A stretch of DNA of 64,000 nt from Posidoniimonas corsicana (GTDB lineage Bacteria > Planctomycetota > Planctomycetia > Pirellulales > Lacipirellulaceae). The notes beneath the pieces were generated by a model, which was not told the DNA's origin, did not search any database, and saw only the letters and a list, made by a program, of their open reading frames with translations. The DNA is taken from the NCBI RefSeq assembly GCF_007859765.1, contig NZ_SIHJ01000003.1, forward strand, positions 186,001 to 250,000. The letters run 5' to 3'. This document shows positions 25,663 through 33,931 of this stretch, one piece after another. The translations under genes and the position numbers were made by a program. The stretch's first letter is position 1; each line of letters opens with the position of its first letter.

Positions 25663-26049
25663 CTACTTGCTCAGCTTGTGCTCGACGAAGCGGCACATGT
25701 CCTGCACGGTGAGCTGCTTGCCCAGGTTCTGCACGACCGGGTCCGACTCGAAGGCGGACAGGTCGGCGAACGGCATCCGCTCCTTCAGCTTGGTCAGGCC
25801 CTCGGGCGTGACCTTGCCGTCCTGCACGTAGGAGGCGTCGGTCAGGATGTCCTCGGGGAACAGCTCGCCGCGCTCGATCTTGATGTCGAACGCCTTCTCC
25901 AGGCGGAACACGATGTCCAGGAAGTCGATGCTCTCGGCGTCCAGGTCGGCCTGCAGCTTGGCCTCCGGCGTCACCTCGTCCTCTTCAACGCCCAGGGCGT
26001 CGACCAAGGCTTCTTGAACCTTCTCAAAGATCTCTTCTTGCGTGGGCAT
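25663..26049 (-). CDS. Acyl carrier protein, long form
   Basis: A 128-residue protein with an N-terminal ACP domain (MPTQEEIFEKVQEALVDALG) and the phosphopantetheine attachment Ser40 in DAESIDFLD. Helix III follows (FRLEKAFDIKIERGELFP). Ordinary ACPs have about 78 residues and read DSLD; here the attachment site is ESIDFLD. A further 50 residues continue, with KVTPEGLTKLKERMPFADL and a C-terminal helix QDMCRFVEHKLSK. It is probably the dedicated carrier for the neighbouring KS and dehydratases. The divergent attachment site and extension suggest it is not the housekeeping AcpP. Confidence 0.92.
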   Translation of the reverse strand: MPTQEEIFEKVQEALVDALGVEEDEVTPEAKLQADLDAESIDFLDIVFRLEKAFDIKIERGELFPEDILTDASYVQDGKVTPEGLTKLKERMPFADLSAFESDPVVQNLGKQLTVQDMCRFVEHKLSK

Positions 26050-26157
26050 CGTAATCGTTCTCCGGTCTGACTGGGTTCTGTACTCGGATCGGCCGGGCGG
26101 GGCCCGTGCCGTAAAGGCTTGGCGGGGTGGTTGCGGCGGCCCCGGGCGCCGGCGTTG

Positions 26158-26655
26158 CTAGCTGTTGGCGAGCGCGGCCTGCATCTCTGGGGTGACGATC
26201 GCCTTGGACCACTTACGCAGCGAGGTCCGCAGGCGCCCGTCCGACTCGGCCTGCGCGGGGTCGTCGTCGGCCAGGCAGTAGCGCTCCAGCACCAGGCGGC
26301 CGCTCAGCGAGGTCCCCTCGTCGACCTTGCCGGTCACCTTGAAGCCGACCTCGCGGCCCTCCACTTTGTTCACTTCGGCCGTGATGGTCAGCTTGCTGCC
26401 CGGCGACACGAAGTCCGCGTACTTGACGTTGCGCGCCTCTTTGAGCGCGACGATCGTGTGCTGGAAGTCGTCCGACAGCCGCAGCAGCCACGCGGCCGAC
26501 TGGGTCGCGGCCTCGAGCATGAACACGCCCGGCAGCACCGGGAACTCGGGGAAGTGGTCCTGCAGGTACTCCTCGCTGTACGAGACGTTCTTCGACGTCA
26601 CCATGCGCTCGCCGGGCACAAACTCTTCGATGGCGTCAATCAACCAGAATCGCAT
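26158..26655 (-). CDS. FabZ-like 3-hydroxyacyl-ACP dehydratase (first)
   Basis: A 165-residue hot-dog-fold dehydratase and first gene of the operon. It begins MRFWLIDAIEEFVPGERMVT, has the canonical DHFPEFPVLPGVFMLEA helix with His34 and Glu48, and ends in a helical tail (KWSKAIVTPEMQAALANS). FabZ removes water from 3-hydroxyacyl-ACP to give the trans-2-enoyl product. Having two non-identical FabZ-like proteins with one KS and one ACP suggests a heterodimeric dehydratase or two chain-length or stereochemical steps. Promoter at 26745-26773. Confidence 0.9.
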   Translation of the reverse strand: MRFWLIDAIEEFVPGERMVTSKNVSYSEEYLQDHFPEFPVLPGVFMLEAATQSAAWLLRLSDDFQHTIVALKEARNVKYADFVSPGSKLTITAEVNKVEGREVGFKVTGKVDEGTSLSGRLVLERYCLADDDPAQAESDGRLRTSLRKWSKAIVTPEMQAALANS

Positions 26656-27106
26656 GGGCAGGGTTCTCTTGACGTCGCGAGGGCCGCTGGCGGGCGGATG
26701 GAGGGTTTGGAGGATTGGGGGGGATGGATAATATCAAGCCCCGGATTATATCCCGCTCCCCTATCCGCCACAACGGTGAGGGGCCGCCGGACCGGGCCGG
26801 ATTGCCCCACCCCGCTATTTTCGTGCGTCTCGTTTAGTGGAGTCCGCGGGCCCGGGCAAGCCCAGTGGCGGCGTCGGGCCCGCGCCGGCGGAAAACACGA
26901 TTCCCCTTATCGACCAATCACCGGGGCCGTTGTCAGCCTCAATTGGGCTTTCGGCTGGCTAAAGTCGGCCGGACCGCCATCCGGAAGGGATTGCCGCCCA
27001 ACGGCTGGCGGGCGGGGTATAACGGTGCGGTCAGCCGTCGCGTCGTGGGACAGCACGCGCGGGCCGCATCGAAGTTCAACCCGCCCGCAACTCCTGCCGA
27101 GCGACC
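26656..27106. other. Divergent intergenic region, 451 bases
   Basis: It contains the minus-strand promoter of the fab operon (26745-26773). Nothing else convincing is visible apart from C/G-rich partial palindromes around 26,850-26,890. No RNA gene recognised. Confidence 0.4.
26745..26773 (-). promoter_or_regulatory. Promoter of the fabZ-acp-fabZ-fabF operon
   Basis: On the minus strand TTGTGG (26773-26768) and a perfect TATAAT (26750-26745) are separated by 17 bases. The predicted start is near 26738, 83 bases before the first gene. It is one of the best sigma-70-like promoters in the window. Confidence 0.6.
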
Positions 27107-27868
27107 GTGGAGAGCGAAGCCGACACAATACCCGCGCCGGTGGTTCCGTTTCGAACGACCTTCCGCTGCGCCGCGATCATGTATTGGGGGGTCTTTGTGC
27201 CTCCCTGTTACCTGTTCTTCATGGCGACCTACAGCTGGTTCCGGCTGAGGAGGCAGACAGGCAGTCGGGCGGACTACGCATTGCTGCTGCTCCAATGGCC
27301 GAACTTGGCGTTCGTCTACCCATTGGTCGTGGCCGGGTGCGTAAGCGCGGCGCGGATTGCTTGGGCGCCCAGCACCCGCCGCGGCGATCTTTGGGTGCGC
27401 ATCGGAGTTTACACGGGTATGGCGAATTGGCTCGTGCTCGCCGTGCTCTGGGCAGTGGGCGTGGACCAACAAACGTCGGGGTCAGGAAGCTTCATCATCC
27501 TGTTGGCGATCGCGCCGATTGTGTTCTTCCTGGGAACTCTCCCGTGGGTTGCTTGCACCCGCGTGTCATCAAATGGTCCTCCCTGGGAGTCGATGCTCTA
27601 CGGTTTGTTCTTTGTGGTGGCGATCGCAACGTTCTTTGTCACGATCCCGGCCTACTTCTATGGTTCGACTATCTGGGCGGCGCCGTTGGCGTTGGTCTGC
27701 TACGCCTGGGCGGGTTGGGATTGCCTTGCCGGAGACCCACTGAGCAAGCGACGCGTGTCGTTAAAAGCCATGCTTGGAGTGTTTGTATGGCTATCGATCC
27801 ACCTCGCTGCGTGGCGGTACGCTGTGACCTCGATGCTCGCGCGGCACGGGCAGGAGTTCACGGAGTGA
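27107..27868 (+). CDS. Polytopic membrane protein of unknown function
   Basis: A 253-residue protein with about seven hydrophobic segments, including GVFVPPCYLFFMATYSWF, WLVLAVLWAVGV, FIILLAIAPIVFFLGTL, GLFFVVAIATFFVTIPAYFY and AAPLALVCYAWAGW. The GTG at 27107 is the longest start; the ATG at 27179 (MYWGVF) is an alternative. GC is lower than in flanking genes. No family recognised and no enzyme motif seen. Confidence 0.6.
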   Translation: MESEADTIPAPVVPFRTTFRCAAIMYWGVFVPPCYLFFMATYSWFRLRRQTGSRADYALLLLQWPNLAFVYPLVVAGCVSAARIAWAPSTRRGDLWVRIGVYTGMANWLVLAVLWAVGVDQQTSGSGSFIILLAIAPIVFFLGTLPWVACTRVSSNGPPWESMLYGLFFVVAIATFFVTIPAYFYGSTIWAAPLALVCYAWAGWDCLAGDPLSKRRVSLKAMLGVFVWLSIHLAAWRYAVTSMLARHGQEFTE

Positions 27869-27890
27869 CCCGATAGTCTCACCCGGGATG

Positions 27891-27899
27891 TGGTAGGAT
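27891..27899 (+). promoter_or_regulatory. Candidate extended -10 promoter
   Basis: TGG-TAGGAT gives an extended -10 (TGn plus hexamer), with predicted start near 27906 and a leader of about 93 bases before the secreted protein at 27999. No -35 is visible. Confidence 0.3.
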
Positions 27900-27998
27900 C
27901 CGCCCGGAGATGCTGGATCGAGCTGAACCTTTTGGCCGCCACCCGCGTCCCACTCTAGGCTGCGATTGCACGCTCCTCGGCAACACCGGAGGCTCCTC

Positions 27999-28457
27999 AT
28001 GCTGCGGACCACTTATCTCGTGCTGGCGATGCTGGCCGCGGCCGCTTTGCCCGCAGAAGAGCCAAAGACGCTCTTGGCCCGGATCTTCGAGTGGCGGTAC
28101 CCCGACGCCAAGATCCTCGAGTCGGTTATGAGTGACGCCGCGACAAAGGACGCCCAAGGGAAACGCACGACGCCCTCGGGGCAGTGTCGCACCGTGATGA
28201 CCACCGCCGACTCGTTTGCGGAAGTGGTGGCCTACTACACTGCGATGCTCACCCCGCCAGACGGCGGCAAGCATAGCGAACCGGCCGGCGCGGCGTTCCC
28301 GCGGTCGGTCACCTATCACAGCGACTCGGCCGAACGTCCCGTGGCGATTCAGATCATCCAGGTCACCACCGATACGTCCTCGACCACGCTTGTGATCAGC
28401 CGTGCGAAAGGTGAGGCCCAGACGCACATCGCGTGGACGCAGTACGAGCGGCTGTAG
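27999..28457 (+). CDS. Small secreted hypothetical protein
   Basis: A 152-residue protein starting MLRTTYLVLAMLAAAALPAE at 27999, a clear Sec signal peptide with cleavage near residue 18. The mature part is alpha/beta, with FAEVVAYYTAMLTPPDG and VAIQIIQVTTDTSSTTLVIS, a pattern like periplasmic proteins of unknown function in planctomycetes. The longer non-ATG frame is not needed. It is followed 67 bases later by a GNAT gene on the same strand, so they may be cotranscribed. Confidence 0.68.
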   Translation: MLRTTYLVLAMLAAAALPAEEPKTLLARIFEWRYPDAKILESVMSDAATKDAQGKRTTPSGQCRTVMTTADSFAEVVAYYTAMLTPPDGGKHSEPAGAAFPRSVTYHSDSAERPVAIQIIQVTTDTSSTTLVISRAKGEAQTHIAWTQYERL

Positions 28458-28524
28458 GTGATTAGGGGTGACGGGCTTGCGGAGCGGCATTCGAGACACG
28501 CGGCTGACAACCAAAGGCCACGAC

Positions 28525-29013
28525 ATGACCGACCTCATCCTCGACACCGAACGTCTGAGGCTCGTGCTCGATTCGGCGGAAGCCACCCGTGACTGGATCG
28601 ACGAGCTGGGCCCCGAGATCCGGGCCCAGCTGTCGGCCGAGTGGCTGGCGCTGGTCGAGGCGGCCGACGAGGCCGACCCGTGGGTTCACGGGTTCCGGAT
28701 GGTTCAGCGCGACTCGGACATGGTGATCGGATCGTGCGGCTTCAAGGGCCCGCCCTCGGCCGAGGGGGCAGTGGAGATCGCCTACCAGGTCGAACCCGAC
28801 TGGCAGGGCCAGGGCTACGCCACCGAGTCCGCCCGGGCGTTGGCCGCGTACGCGGCGGGGCAGGGCGGGGTGAGGGTGGTCAGGGCGCACACGCTGCCGG
28901 AGGAGAACGCGTCGACGCGCGTGCTCACCAAGTGCGGCTTCGAGTGTGTCGGCGAGGTCATCGACCCCGATGACGGTCCCGTCTGGCGGTGGGAACGACG
29001 CGGCGGCCGCTAG
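28525..29013 (+). CDS. GNAT family N-acetyltransferase (RimJ/RimL-like)
   Basis: A 162-residue acetyltransferase. The ATG at 28525 (MTDLILDTERLRL) has AAAGG upstream. It has the GNAT core: VIGSCGFKGPPS (beta 4), EIAYQVEPDWQGQGYATE (motif A with the QGQGYA acetyl-CoA pyrophosphate loop) and AHTLPEENASTRVLTKCGF (motif B). The N-terminal ILDTERLRL signature is that of RimJ/RimL-type enzymes, which acetylate protein N-termini or small amines. Its TAG stop overlaps the stop of the convergent CotH gene by 3 bases. Confidence 0.9.
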   Translation: MTDLILDTERLRLVLDSAEATRDWIDELGPEIRAQLSAEWLALVEAADEADPWVHGFRMVQRDSDMVIGSCGFKGPPSAEGAVEIAYQVEPDWQGQGYATESARALAAYAAGQGGVRVVRAHTLPEENASTRVLTKCGFECVGEVIDPDDGPVWRWERRGGR

Positions 29014-30794
29014 TTCCGGGCGACGGTGGGGGCCTTGTAGTTCAGCAGGAACTCGCGGCGGGCGTCGAAGAAACTGCGCAGCGTGCCCTCGGCGCCCGCT
29101 TCGGGCGAGGTGGACCGCTCGAAGGCGGCGAAGTCGCTGAGCCCGCGGGTGTCGACCTTCACCGAGTCGGCAACCAGCTCGCGCTGCTGCGCGACCAGCT
29201 TGCCGATCTGGTTCCAGTCGAGCTGCTTCTCGGCGATCTCGCGGACGTAGCCCAGGTACCGCTCGCGGAGTTCGGGGACGGCCAGCAGGCGGCTGCGGAG
29301 CGGGGTGCGGTCGTTGTCCAGGCCGACCAGCGGGTCCAGGTCGGGGCCGCCGTGACCGGGGCCGCCGCCGAAGCCGCGTCCGCGCCGGCCCCCGCGGTCA
29401 TCACCGCGCTGGCGGTCGCCGCGGCGGTCGTCCCGCCCCTCGCCGCGCGGCCGCCGCTGACGGCCGCCCTCGTCGTCGTCGCGTTGGGCGAACTGCTCGG
29501 GCGGAGGACCGAACCCGGGCGGTGGGCCAAAGCCTTCGGGCGGCCCGGCCTGGGGATCAAACCCGGGGGGCGGCCCGAAGCCCGGCGGCGGTCCGAACCC
29601 GCGGCCTCCTCCCGGCCCGCCGCGTCCGCCGTGCGCCTGCATCGCCTCGTTCATGTCGTGCGGGATGGTGTGGAACACGCCGTTGGCGTCGCGGAACAGG
29701 CTGTAGTCGCTGGCGCGGGTCCAGTAGCCGTCGCTGTTCACCAGCGCCACGTCGAGCGCTAGGAACCACAGCGTCTGATTAATGTCGAGGATCGGGCTGA
29801 GCTTCTCCTGCAGGTTGTCGAGCGGCGTTTCGTTCAGCACGCGGCAGAGCTCGACCAGCGCCTGCCACTCCTCGTCGCCGTCGTCGGACTTCATCTCGTA
29901 CCGCTGCTTGTAGTCGGCCAGGTCGTCGCCGGTGTAGCGGAGGCCGCCGTCGCCGCGGGGGCTGCCGGGCACCTTCCAGCGGGTGCCCTTGGACGGGTCG
30001 AAGTTCTCCTTCAGGAACACCTTGTTGAACTGCTGCACGTTGGCGTACACGCCCCAGAACTCGCCGTTGATCACCACGCGGGCCAGGTTGGCCCTGGGCG
30101 CCGGGAGGTGCTCGCGGGCGATGTGTGAGTAGAGCAGCGTGCTCATGAGCGACGGGTCGCCGTTGCAGTTGAGCAGGTTGAGCGACTTGTGGCCGTAGAG
30201 CCGCTGGTCCTTGTCCGCCATGTCGATCGACACGTTGAGCGAACGCTTGCGTCCCTCCGGCACCATCATGAACGACGACGCGCCGCGGAATCCAACGCCC
30301 ACGTTCTCGTACACCTTGCCGTCGACAGTCAGCCGCGCCGGAACCTCGACGTCGGTCGGCTTGAAGGCCGCCATCTGCTGCTCCCAGTCGTCGTCCTCGA
30401 ACTCGAAGAAGAACGTCCGCAGGACCGACGTGTCGTACAGCTCGGCGTCGGGGAAGATCTCCGCGTCGGCGGGCGCCACCTGCGGGCCGGGCTGGGGCGG
30501 CTGCTGATCACCGCGGCCGAACCGGCCGCGCCCGCCCGGGCCCCGGCCGCGTTGCGGGCGGTCGGCGAGCTCCTTGCGGGCCTCGGCGCGTTCCTGGCTG
30601 TTGAGCCAGCCGTCGTGGTTGGCGTCGTGCTTGGCGACGAGCTCCATGTCGGGGCCGCCCATCGGGCCGCCGAAGCCGCGGCCGCCGGGGCGGCCGCCAG
30701 GGGGACCGTCGAAGCCCGGCGGTTGGGCGACCACACAGGCAGCTAGCAGCAGCGAGGCGAGGAACCAGGTGGTGGTCGACTTCAGGCGTAGCAT
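29010..30794 (-). CDS. CotH kinase family protein with EF-hand, secreted
   Basis: A 594-residue protein. A signal peptide (MLRLKSTTTWFLASLLLAAC) is followed by a Gly/Pro-rich linker, an EF-hand-like loop DANHDGWLNSQE near residue 55, and a CotH kinase-like domain (about 105-400; VGFRGASSFMMVPEGRKRSL, LNLLNCNGDPSLMSTLLYSH, RTHIPHDMNEAM-type core). CotH proteins are atypical protein kinases that phosphorylate secreted proteins. A low-complexity Gly/Pro/Arg insert (about 390-490, PPGFGPPPGF repeats and an RGDDRRGDRQ-like run) interrupts the C-terminal part. The cysteine in LLAAC could alternatively be a lipobox. Confidence 0.86.
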   Translation of the reverse strand: MLRLKSTTTWFLASLLLAACVVAQPPGFDGPPGGRPGGRGFGGPMGGPDMELVAKHDANHDGWLNSQERAEARKELADRPQRGRGPGGRGRFGRGDQQPPQPGPQVAPADAEIFPDAELYDTSVLRTFFFEFEDDDWEQQMAAFKPTDVEVPARLTVDGKVYENVGVGFRGASSFMMVPEGRKRSLNVSIDMADKDQRLYGHKSLNLLNCNGDPSLMSTLLYSHIAREHLPAPRANLARVVINGEFWGVYANVQQFNKVFLKENFDPSKGTRWKVPGSPRGDGGLRYTGDDLADYKQRYEMKSDDGDEEWQALVELCRVLNETPLDNLQEKLSPILDINQTLWFLALDVALVNSDGYWTRASDYSLFRDANGVFHTIPHDMNEAMQAHGGRGGPGGGRGFGPPPGFGPPPGFDPQAGPPEGFGPPPGFGPPPEQFAQRDDDEGGRQRRPRGEGRDDRRGDRQRGDDRGGRRGRGFGGGPGHGGPDLDPLVGLDNDRTPLRSRLLAVPELRERYLGYVREIAEKQLDWNQIGKLVAQQRELVADSVKVDTRGLSDFAAFERSTSPEAGAEGTLRSFFDARREFLLNYKAPTVARN

Positions 30795-30818
30795 ATCGGC
30801 TTTCGTTTACTGGGCGAC

Positions 30819-30876
30819 GGTGACTGGGCGTCGGTAGGGGGGCGACGCCAGCAACGCGATGGTGACTGGGCGTCGG
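30819..30876. repeat. 16-bp direct repeats upstream of the CotH gene
   Basis: GGTGACTGGGCGTCGG occurs at 30819-30834 and 30861-30876 (period 42, four helical turns). They lie 25-82 bases upstream of the CotH start on the minus strand. A third partial copy, ACTGGGCGACGG, is at 30809-30820. This is a possible regulator site or slipped duplication. Confidence 0.5.
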
Positions 30877-31014
30877 GAAGCACGGGCCGAGAAACGGCGG
30901 CAGCCGGCGGCAGTCTACAGGCGCGGCGACTTTCTTTCTCCGCACCGTGGTGCGTGCAGGGCTTATAACACCGCCGCCGCGGTGTGGCGCCGGACTCGCC
31001 GGCCATTTGTCGCC

Positions 31015-31731
31015 CTAGCCGAACAGGCCCCGCACCCAGCCGAACAGCCCGCGGCTGGCGCCCTCCACCTCATCGAAGCGGCGGAACTTTGCTAGCTCGT
31101 TCCGCGCGTGCTGCGAGACGGGCGTCCGCCGCAGGTCGATGTGCCGCAGGCTCGGCGCGAGGGTCACAGCCAGGATGCCCTGGTCGGTGACCTTGGTTCC
31201 GGCCAGCCGCAGCGTTTCCAGATAGGCGACGCCGTCGGCGTTCGCCATCAGCTCGCTCAGCTCGGCGTCGCCGACCGGGCGGTCGGTAAGGTCGATGCCG
31301 CGGAGCCGGTCGGCGAGCTGCGAGAAGTCGACGCCGACCGTGTCCTCCAGCCAGTCGAGCTGCTGCAGGTCGATCGCGCCGCCCCACTGCTCGACCAGCT
31401 CGATCACCTCCCGCTGCGCGACGTACATCGGCAGCTGCGCACCGAGCCACGGCAGCCGCTTCTCGTTCTTCTTGGCGTACTCCACCGCCTCGTCGAACGC
31501 CTGCTGCACCTCGCGGAACGCCTCGGCGCTGCCGTTGTGATCGGGGTGGGTCTCGCGGGCCTTCTCGCGGAACGCCTGCTTGACGTCGTCCATCCGCACG
31601 GGGAGCGACAGGCCAAGCACCTTGAGGAAGCTGCGCTGGCGACGGCTGCGGCGGACGATATCGGCGTTGCGCTCGATGGTCGCGTCCATCGCGGCGGCCC
31701 GCTCGCGGCGGGACTCTCTGGCGTCGCTCAT
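31015..31731 (-). CDS. J-domain protein with leucine-rich-repeat-like C-terminus
   Basis: A 238-residue protein from the ATG at 31731 (MSDARESRRERAAAMDATIE). The J domain spans about 38-80 (VRMDDVKQAFREKARETHPD), with the essential HPD tripeptide intact. A middle helical part (AQREVIELVEQWGGAIDLQQ) leads to an LRR-like segment (about 145-210: VAYLETLRLAGTKVTDQGIL, SLRHIDLRRTPVS). J domains stimulate Hsp70 ATPase, so it could serve one of the atypical Hsp70s at the start of the window, 26 kb away. A J domain fused to LRR-like repeats is unusual. Confidence 0.82.
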   Translation of the reverse strand: MSDARESRRERAAAMDATIERNADIVRRSRRQRSFLKVLGLSLPVRMDDVKQAFREKARETHPDHNGSAEAFREVQQAFDEAVEYAKKNEKRLPWLGAQLPMYVAQREVIELVEQWGGAIDLQQLDWLEDTVGVDFSQLADRLRGIDLTDRPVGDAELSELMANADGVAYLETLRLAGTKVTDQGILAVTLAPSLRHIDLRRTPVSQHARNELAKFRRFDEVEGASRGLFGWVRGLFG

Positions 31732-31774
31732 AGCTGAATAGAACCCCCGCGCCGGTCTTGGTCGGAATGGTCCT

Positions 31775-31803
31775 ATTCTAGGCAGCCGTGGACGCCGGGA
31801 CAA
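31775..31803 (-). promoter_or_regulatory. Candidate promoter of the J-domain gene
   Basis: On the minus strand TTGTCC (31803-31798) and TAGAAT (31780-31775) have 17-base spacing; predicted start near 31768, 37 bases before the ATG. Confidence 0.45.
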
Positions 31804-31851
31804 AGCGGCAATCACGGCCACAGCGCGAATCCCGCCGGGCCGGGCGTCGGG

Positions 31852-32637
31852 TTAGGCCGGTTGCCCCTGCCGGATCCGCGTACAGACGCTGTCCCACAGC
31901 GCGAGCCGCGCCCGCAGCGTGCCCACGGCCGCCCGCTCGGCCTCGCGCCACTTGTCGTCGCTGCCCTGGCAGACCGAGGCCACCAGCCGCTCGGCCATCG
32001 GGCCGTGGTGGTCGCCGTCGAGCTCGATGTGCCGGCCGAGGTAGTACTCGAACTCGTCCAGCCCCCCATCGGCGCGGTTCACATTCGCGACGATCTGCCG
32101 GAACACGTCCGGCAGCAGGTCCTCCCGCCCGAACGTGAACGCCGCGGCGACCTCGTGCGTCGCCCCGTGCTCGACCAGGTCGAAGGTCGCGCCGACAAAC
32201 TCGGCCACGCCCGGCTCTACCGACCCGTCCGCCAGCGCGTCGCGGACCAGCTGGCCGCCGCGGAGCCGTTCGACCAGGCTCTCGATCGGCCCGCAATCGG
32301 CGCCGCAGGCGCGCATCGCCGAGAGGTACAGGTCGTAGTGGCTGGCGTAGCCGTGGTCGGGCCGCTCGTCGGTCTCCTCACCGAGCACGATCTCGTTGAT
32401 CAGCCGCGCCGAGAGCGGGTCGGCCGGCGGCAGCCAAGGCTGGCTGGCGCCCGTGAGGTCGGCCTGCAGCCGCTTGAGCAGCGACATGAAGTCCCACACC
32501 GCGTACACGTGGTGCTGCATGAACACCCGCAGCGCGGGCAGCTGGTCGATGGATTCGTAGAGCGAGTGCTCGAGCAGCGCCAGGCGGTGGGGCTCGATGG
32601 CCTGGCGGAGTTGCTCGAGTCGGTGGTCGTGCGGCAT
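31852..32637 (-). CDS. DUF3050 (heme-oxygenase-like fold) protein
   Basis: A 261-residue helical protein beginning MPHDHRLEQLRQAIEPHR at 32637. Conserved-looking segments are LRVFMQHHVYAVWDFMSLLK near residue 38, NEIVLGEETDE near 88, and EYYLGRHIELDGDHHGPMAE near 200. The pattern matches DUF3050, related to iron-binding heme-oxygenase-like diiron folds: Glu and His residues recur in EETDE and HIELDGDHHGP. No characterised substrate. A -10-like TATAGT lies at 32679-32674 on the minus strand, about 37 bases upstream. Confidence 0.8.
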   Translation of the reverse strand: MPHDHRLEQLRQAIEPHRLALLEHSLYESIDQLPALRVFMQHHVYAVWDFMSLLKRLQADLTGASQPWLPPADPLSARLINEIVLGEETDERPDHGYASHYDLYLSAMRACGADCGPIESLVERLRGGQLVRDALADGSVEPGVAEFVGATFDLVEHGATHEVAAAFTFGREDLLPDVFRQIVANVNRADGGLDEFEYYLGRHIELDGDHHGPMAERLVASVCQGSDDKWREAERAAVGTLRARLALWDSVCTRIRQGQPA

Positions 32638-32716
32638 GTGGTCCTCGGTAGGGCGGGGCGGGCGGTCGGAGGCACTATAGAAGCTAAGCCTGCCGAAGCC
32701 CACCGTGGAACCCACA

Positions 32717-33214
32717 TCAGCCGGCGGGGAACTGACGGCAGTACTCGTACAGGGCCATCGCGGTAGCGGTCGCGACGTTGTAGCTGTGCGGCATGCCCCA
32801 CACCGGGATCTCCACCACGTCGTGCAGCAGGGCCAGGGCGTCGTCGGTGAGGCCGGTCCGCTCGTTGCCGATCACCAGCGCGGTGCGGCGCTGGAACTCG
32901 TAGTGGTGCAGGTCGGTCGAGTCGGTGGTCTGCTCCAGCCCGACCAGCCGGTAGCCCTCCTCACGCAGCGACTTGAGCACCGGCGGCAGGCTCCGCTTGA
33001 CCTCCAGCCGGACGGTCTCGGCGGCGTCACGGGCGATCTCCGCGTCGAGCTTCGCCCGCCCGGTGGCGATGATCCGCTCCACCCCGCAGCAGCCCGCCGC
33101 GCGGAAGATCCGCGACAGGTTCACGTTGCTCCGCAGCGGCGCGCAGACCAGCAGCAGCTCGCGGGGGCGCTGCAATCGGGCGGGCGGCTTGTGGCGGAGG
33201 TGCTCGAACGACAT
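32717..33214 (-). CDS. TrmH/SpoU family RNA methyltransferase
   Basis: A 165-residue SPOUT methyltransferase. Motif 1 is SNVNLSRIFRAAGCCGVERI, motif 2 ALVIGNERTGLTDDAL and motif 3 IPVWGMPHSYNVATATAMAL, the deep-knot SAM site. It uses SAM to 2'-O-methylate a tRNA or rRNA ribose. The protein is short, lacking the extra N-terminal RNA-binding domain of RlmB, and fits a TrmL/TrmH-like stand-alone enzyme. The specific target cannot be told from sequence alone. Confidence 0.9.
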   Translation of the reverse strand: MSFEHLRHKPPARLQRPRELLLVCAPLRSNVNLSRIFRAAGCCGVERIIATGRAKLDAEIARDAAETVRLEVKRSLPPVLKSLREEGYRLVGLEQTTDSTDLHHYEFQRRTALVIGNERTGLTDDALALLHDVVEIPVWGMPHSYNVATATAMALYEYCRQFPAG

Positions 33215-33268
33215 GCGTTCTATCCTGCCTTGCGGGCGGAGAAACCGCCAGAGGCCGACCGCGCGGCC

Positions 33269-33490
33269 TCAGTCCTCCAGGTAGAACACCTCGTCGGTCG
33301 GCTCGTCGAACAGCTTGGCGATGCGCAGCGCCAGCGCCAGCGAAGGGGTGTACGCGCCCTTCTCGAGCGCGATGATCGTCTGCCGCGTCACGCCCACCTC
33401 GTCGGCCAGTTGCTGCTGCGTCATCCCTGCGCGTTCGCCGCGCAGCTCGCGCACCCGGTTCTGCAGCCGCGGTTCCGCTTTACGAGGCAT
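33269..33490 (-). CDS. XRE-type helix-turn-helix regulator (small)
   Basis: A 73-residue protein from the ATG at 33490 (MPRKAEPRLQNRVRELRGER). The helix-turn-helix is MTQQQLADEVGVTRQTIIAL, followed by EKGAYTPSLALALRIAKLFD and the tail DEPTDEVFYLED typical of the small YozG/YvaO-type group. The start overlaps the end of the upstream membrane-protein gene by 11 bases, so the two are translationally coupled. Such pairs are usually autoregulatory; a palindrome overlaps the shared promoter at 33955-33972. Confidence 0.92.
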   Translation of the reverse strand: MPRKAEPRLQNRVRELRGERAGMTQQQLADEVGVTRQTIIALEKGAYTPSLALALRIAKLFDEPTDEVFYLED

Positions 33491-33890
33491 GCCCGGCGCC
33501 CCGGTAGCTGCGGACCTCAACGAACCCCTTCACCGCGTAGCACACGGCGAACTGCACCCACACCAGCCAGGTGAGCCACGCCACGGGCACGGCCGGCTCT
33601 CGCTGGGAGGAGGCCCACAGCACGATGGCGATCATCCCCATGAAGCCGAGCATCCAGCCGGTGAATACCCCCAGTCGCAGGCCCCGCTGGTGGATGACGC
33701 TGTCGCGCTCGTCCAGCACGACCGCCGCCCCGCGCTTGTTGGTGAACAGGGCGGCCGCGCCCAGCAGGCCTAGCAGCCCGAAGGCGCCGGTCGCGCCGTT
33801 GCCCAGCCAGGGGTACAACGCGGTCACGGCGGCTATCGCGGACAGGCTTGTGACCAGCTCCAACCAAGCGATCTTCTCACCAGCGTTCAT
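33480..33890 (-). CDS. Small membrane protein coupled to the XRE regulator
   Basis: A 136-residue protein (MNAGEKIAWLELVTSLSAIA) with four predicted membrane helices (about 9-29, 33-50, 76-96, 105-125) and a charged loop KRGAAVVLDERDSVIHQRGL between the second and third. Operons of an XRE regulator with a small DUF2178-like membrane protein carrying a DERDxxIxxR loop are widespread in bacteria and archaea; their function is unclear. The start at 33890 is preferred over 33947 because it gives a short leader from the predicted promoter. Confidence 0.82.
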   Translation of the reverse strand: MNAGEKIAWLELVTSLSAIAAVTALYPWLGNGATGAFGLLGLLGAAALFTNKRGAAVVLDERDSVIHQRGLRLGVFTGWMLGFMGMIAIVLWASSQREPAVPVAWLTWLVWVQFAVCYAVKGFVEVRSYRGAGHAS

Positions 33891-33931
33891 CGGACCACTC
33901 CAACTAGGGGCGAAGCGAAACCAACGTGTGT

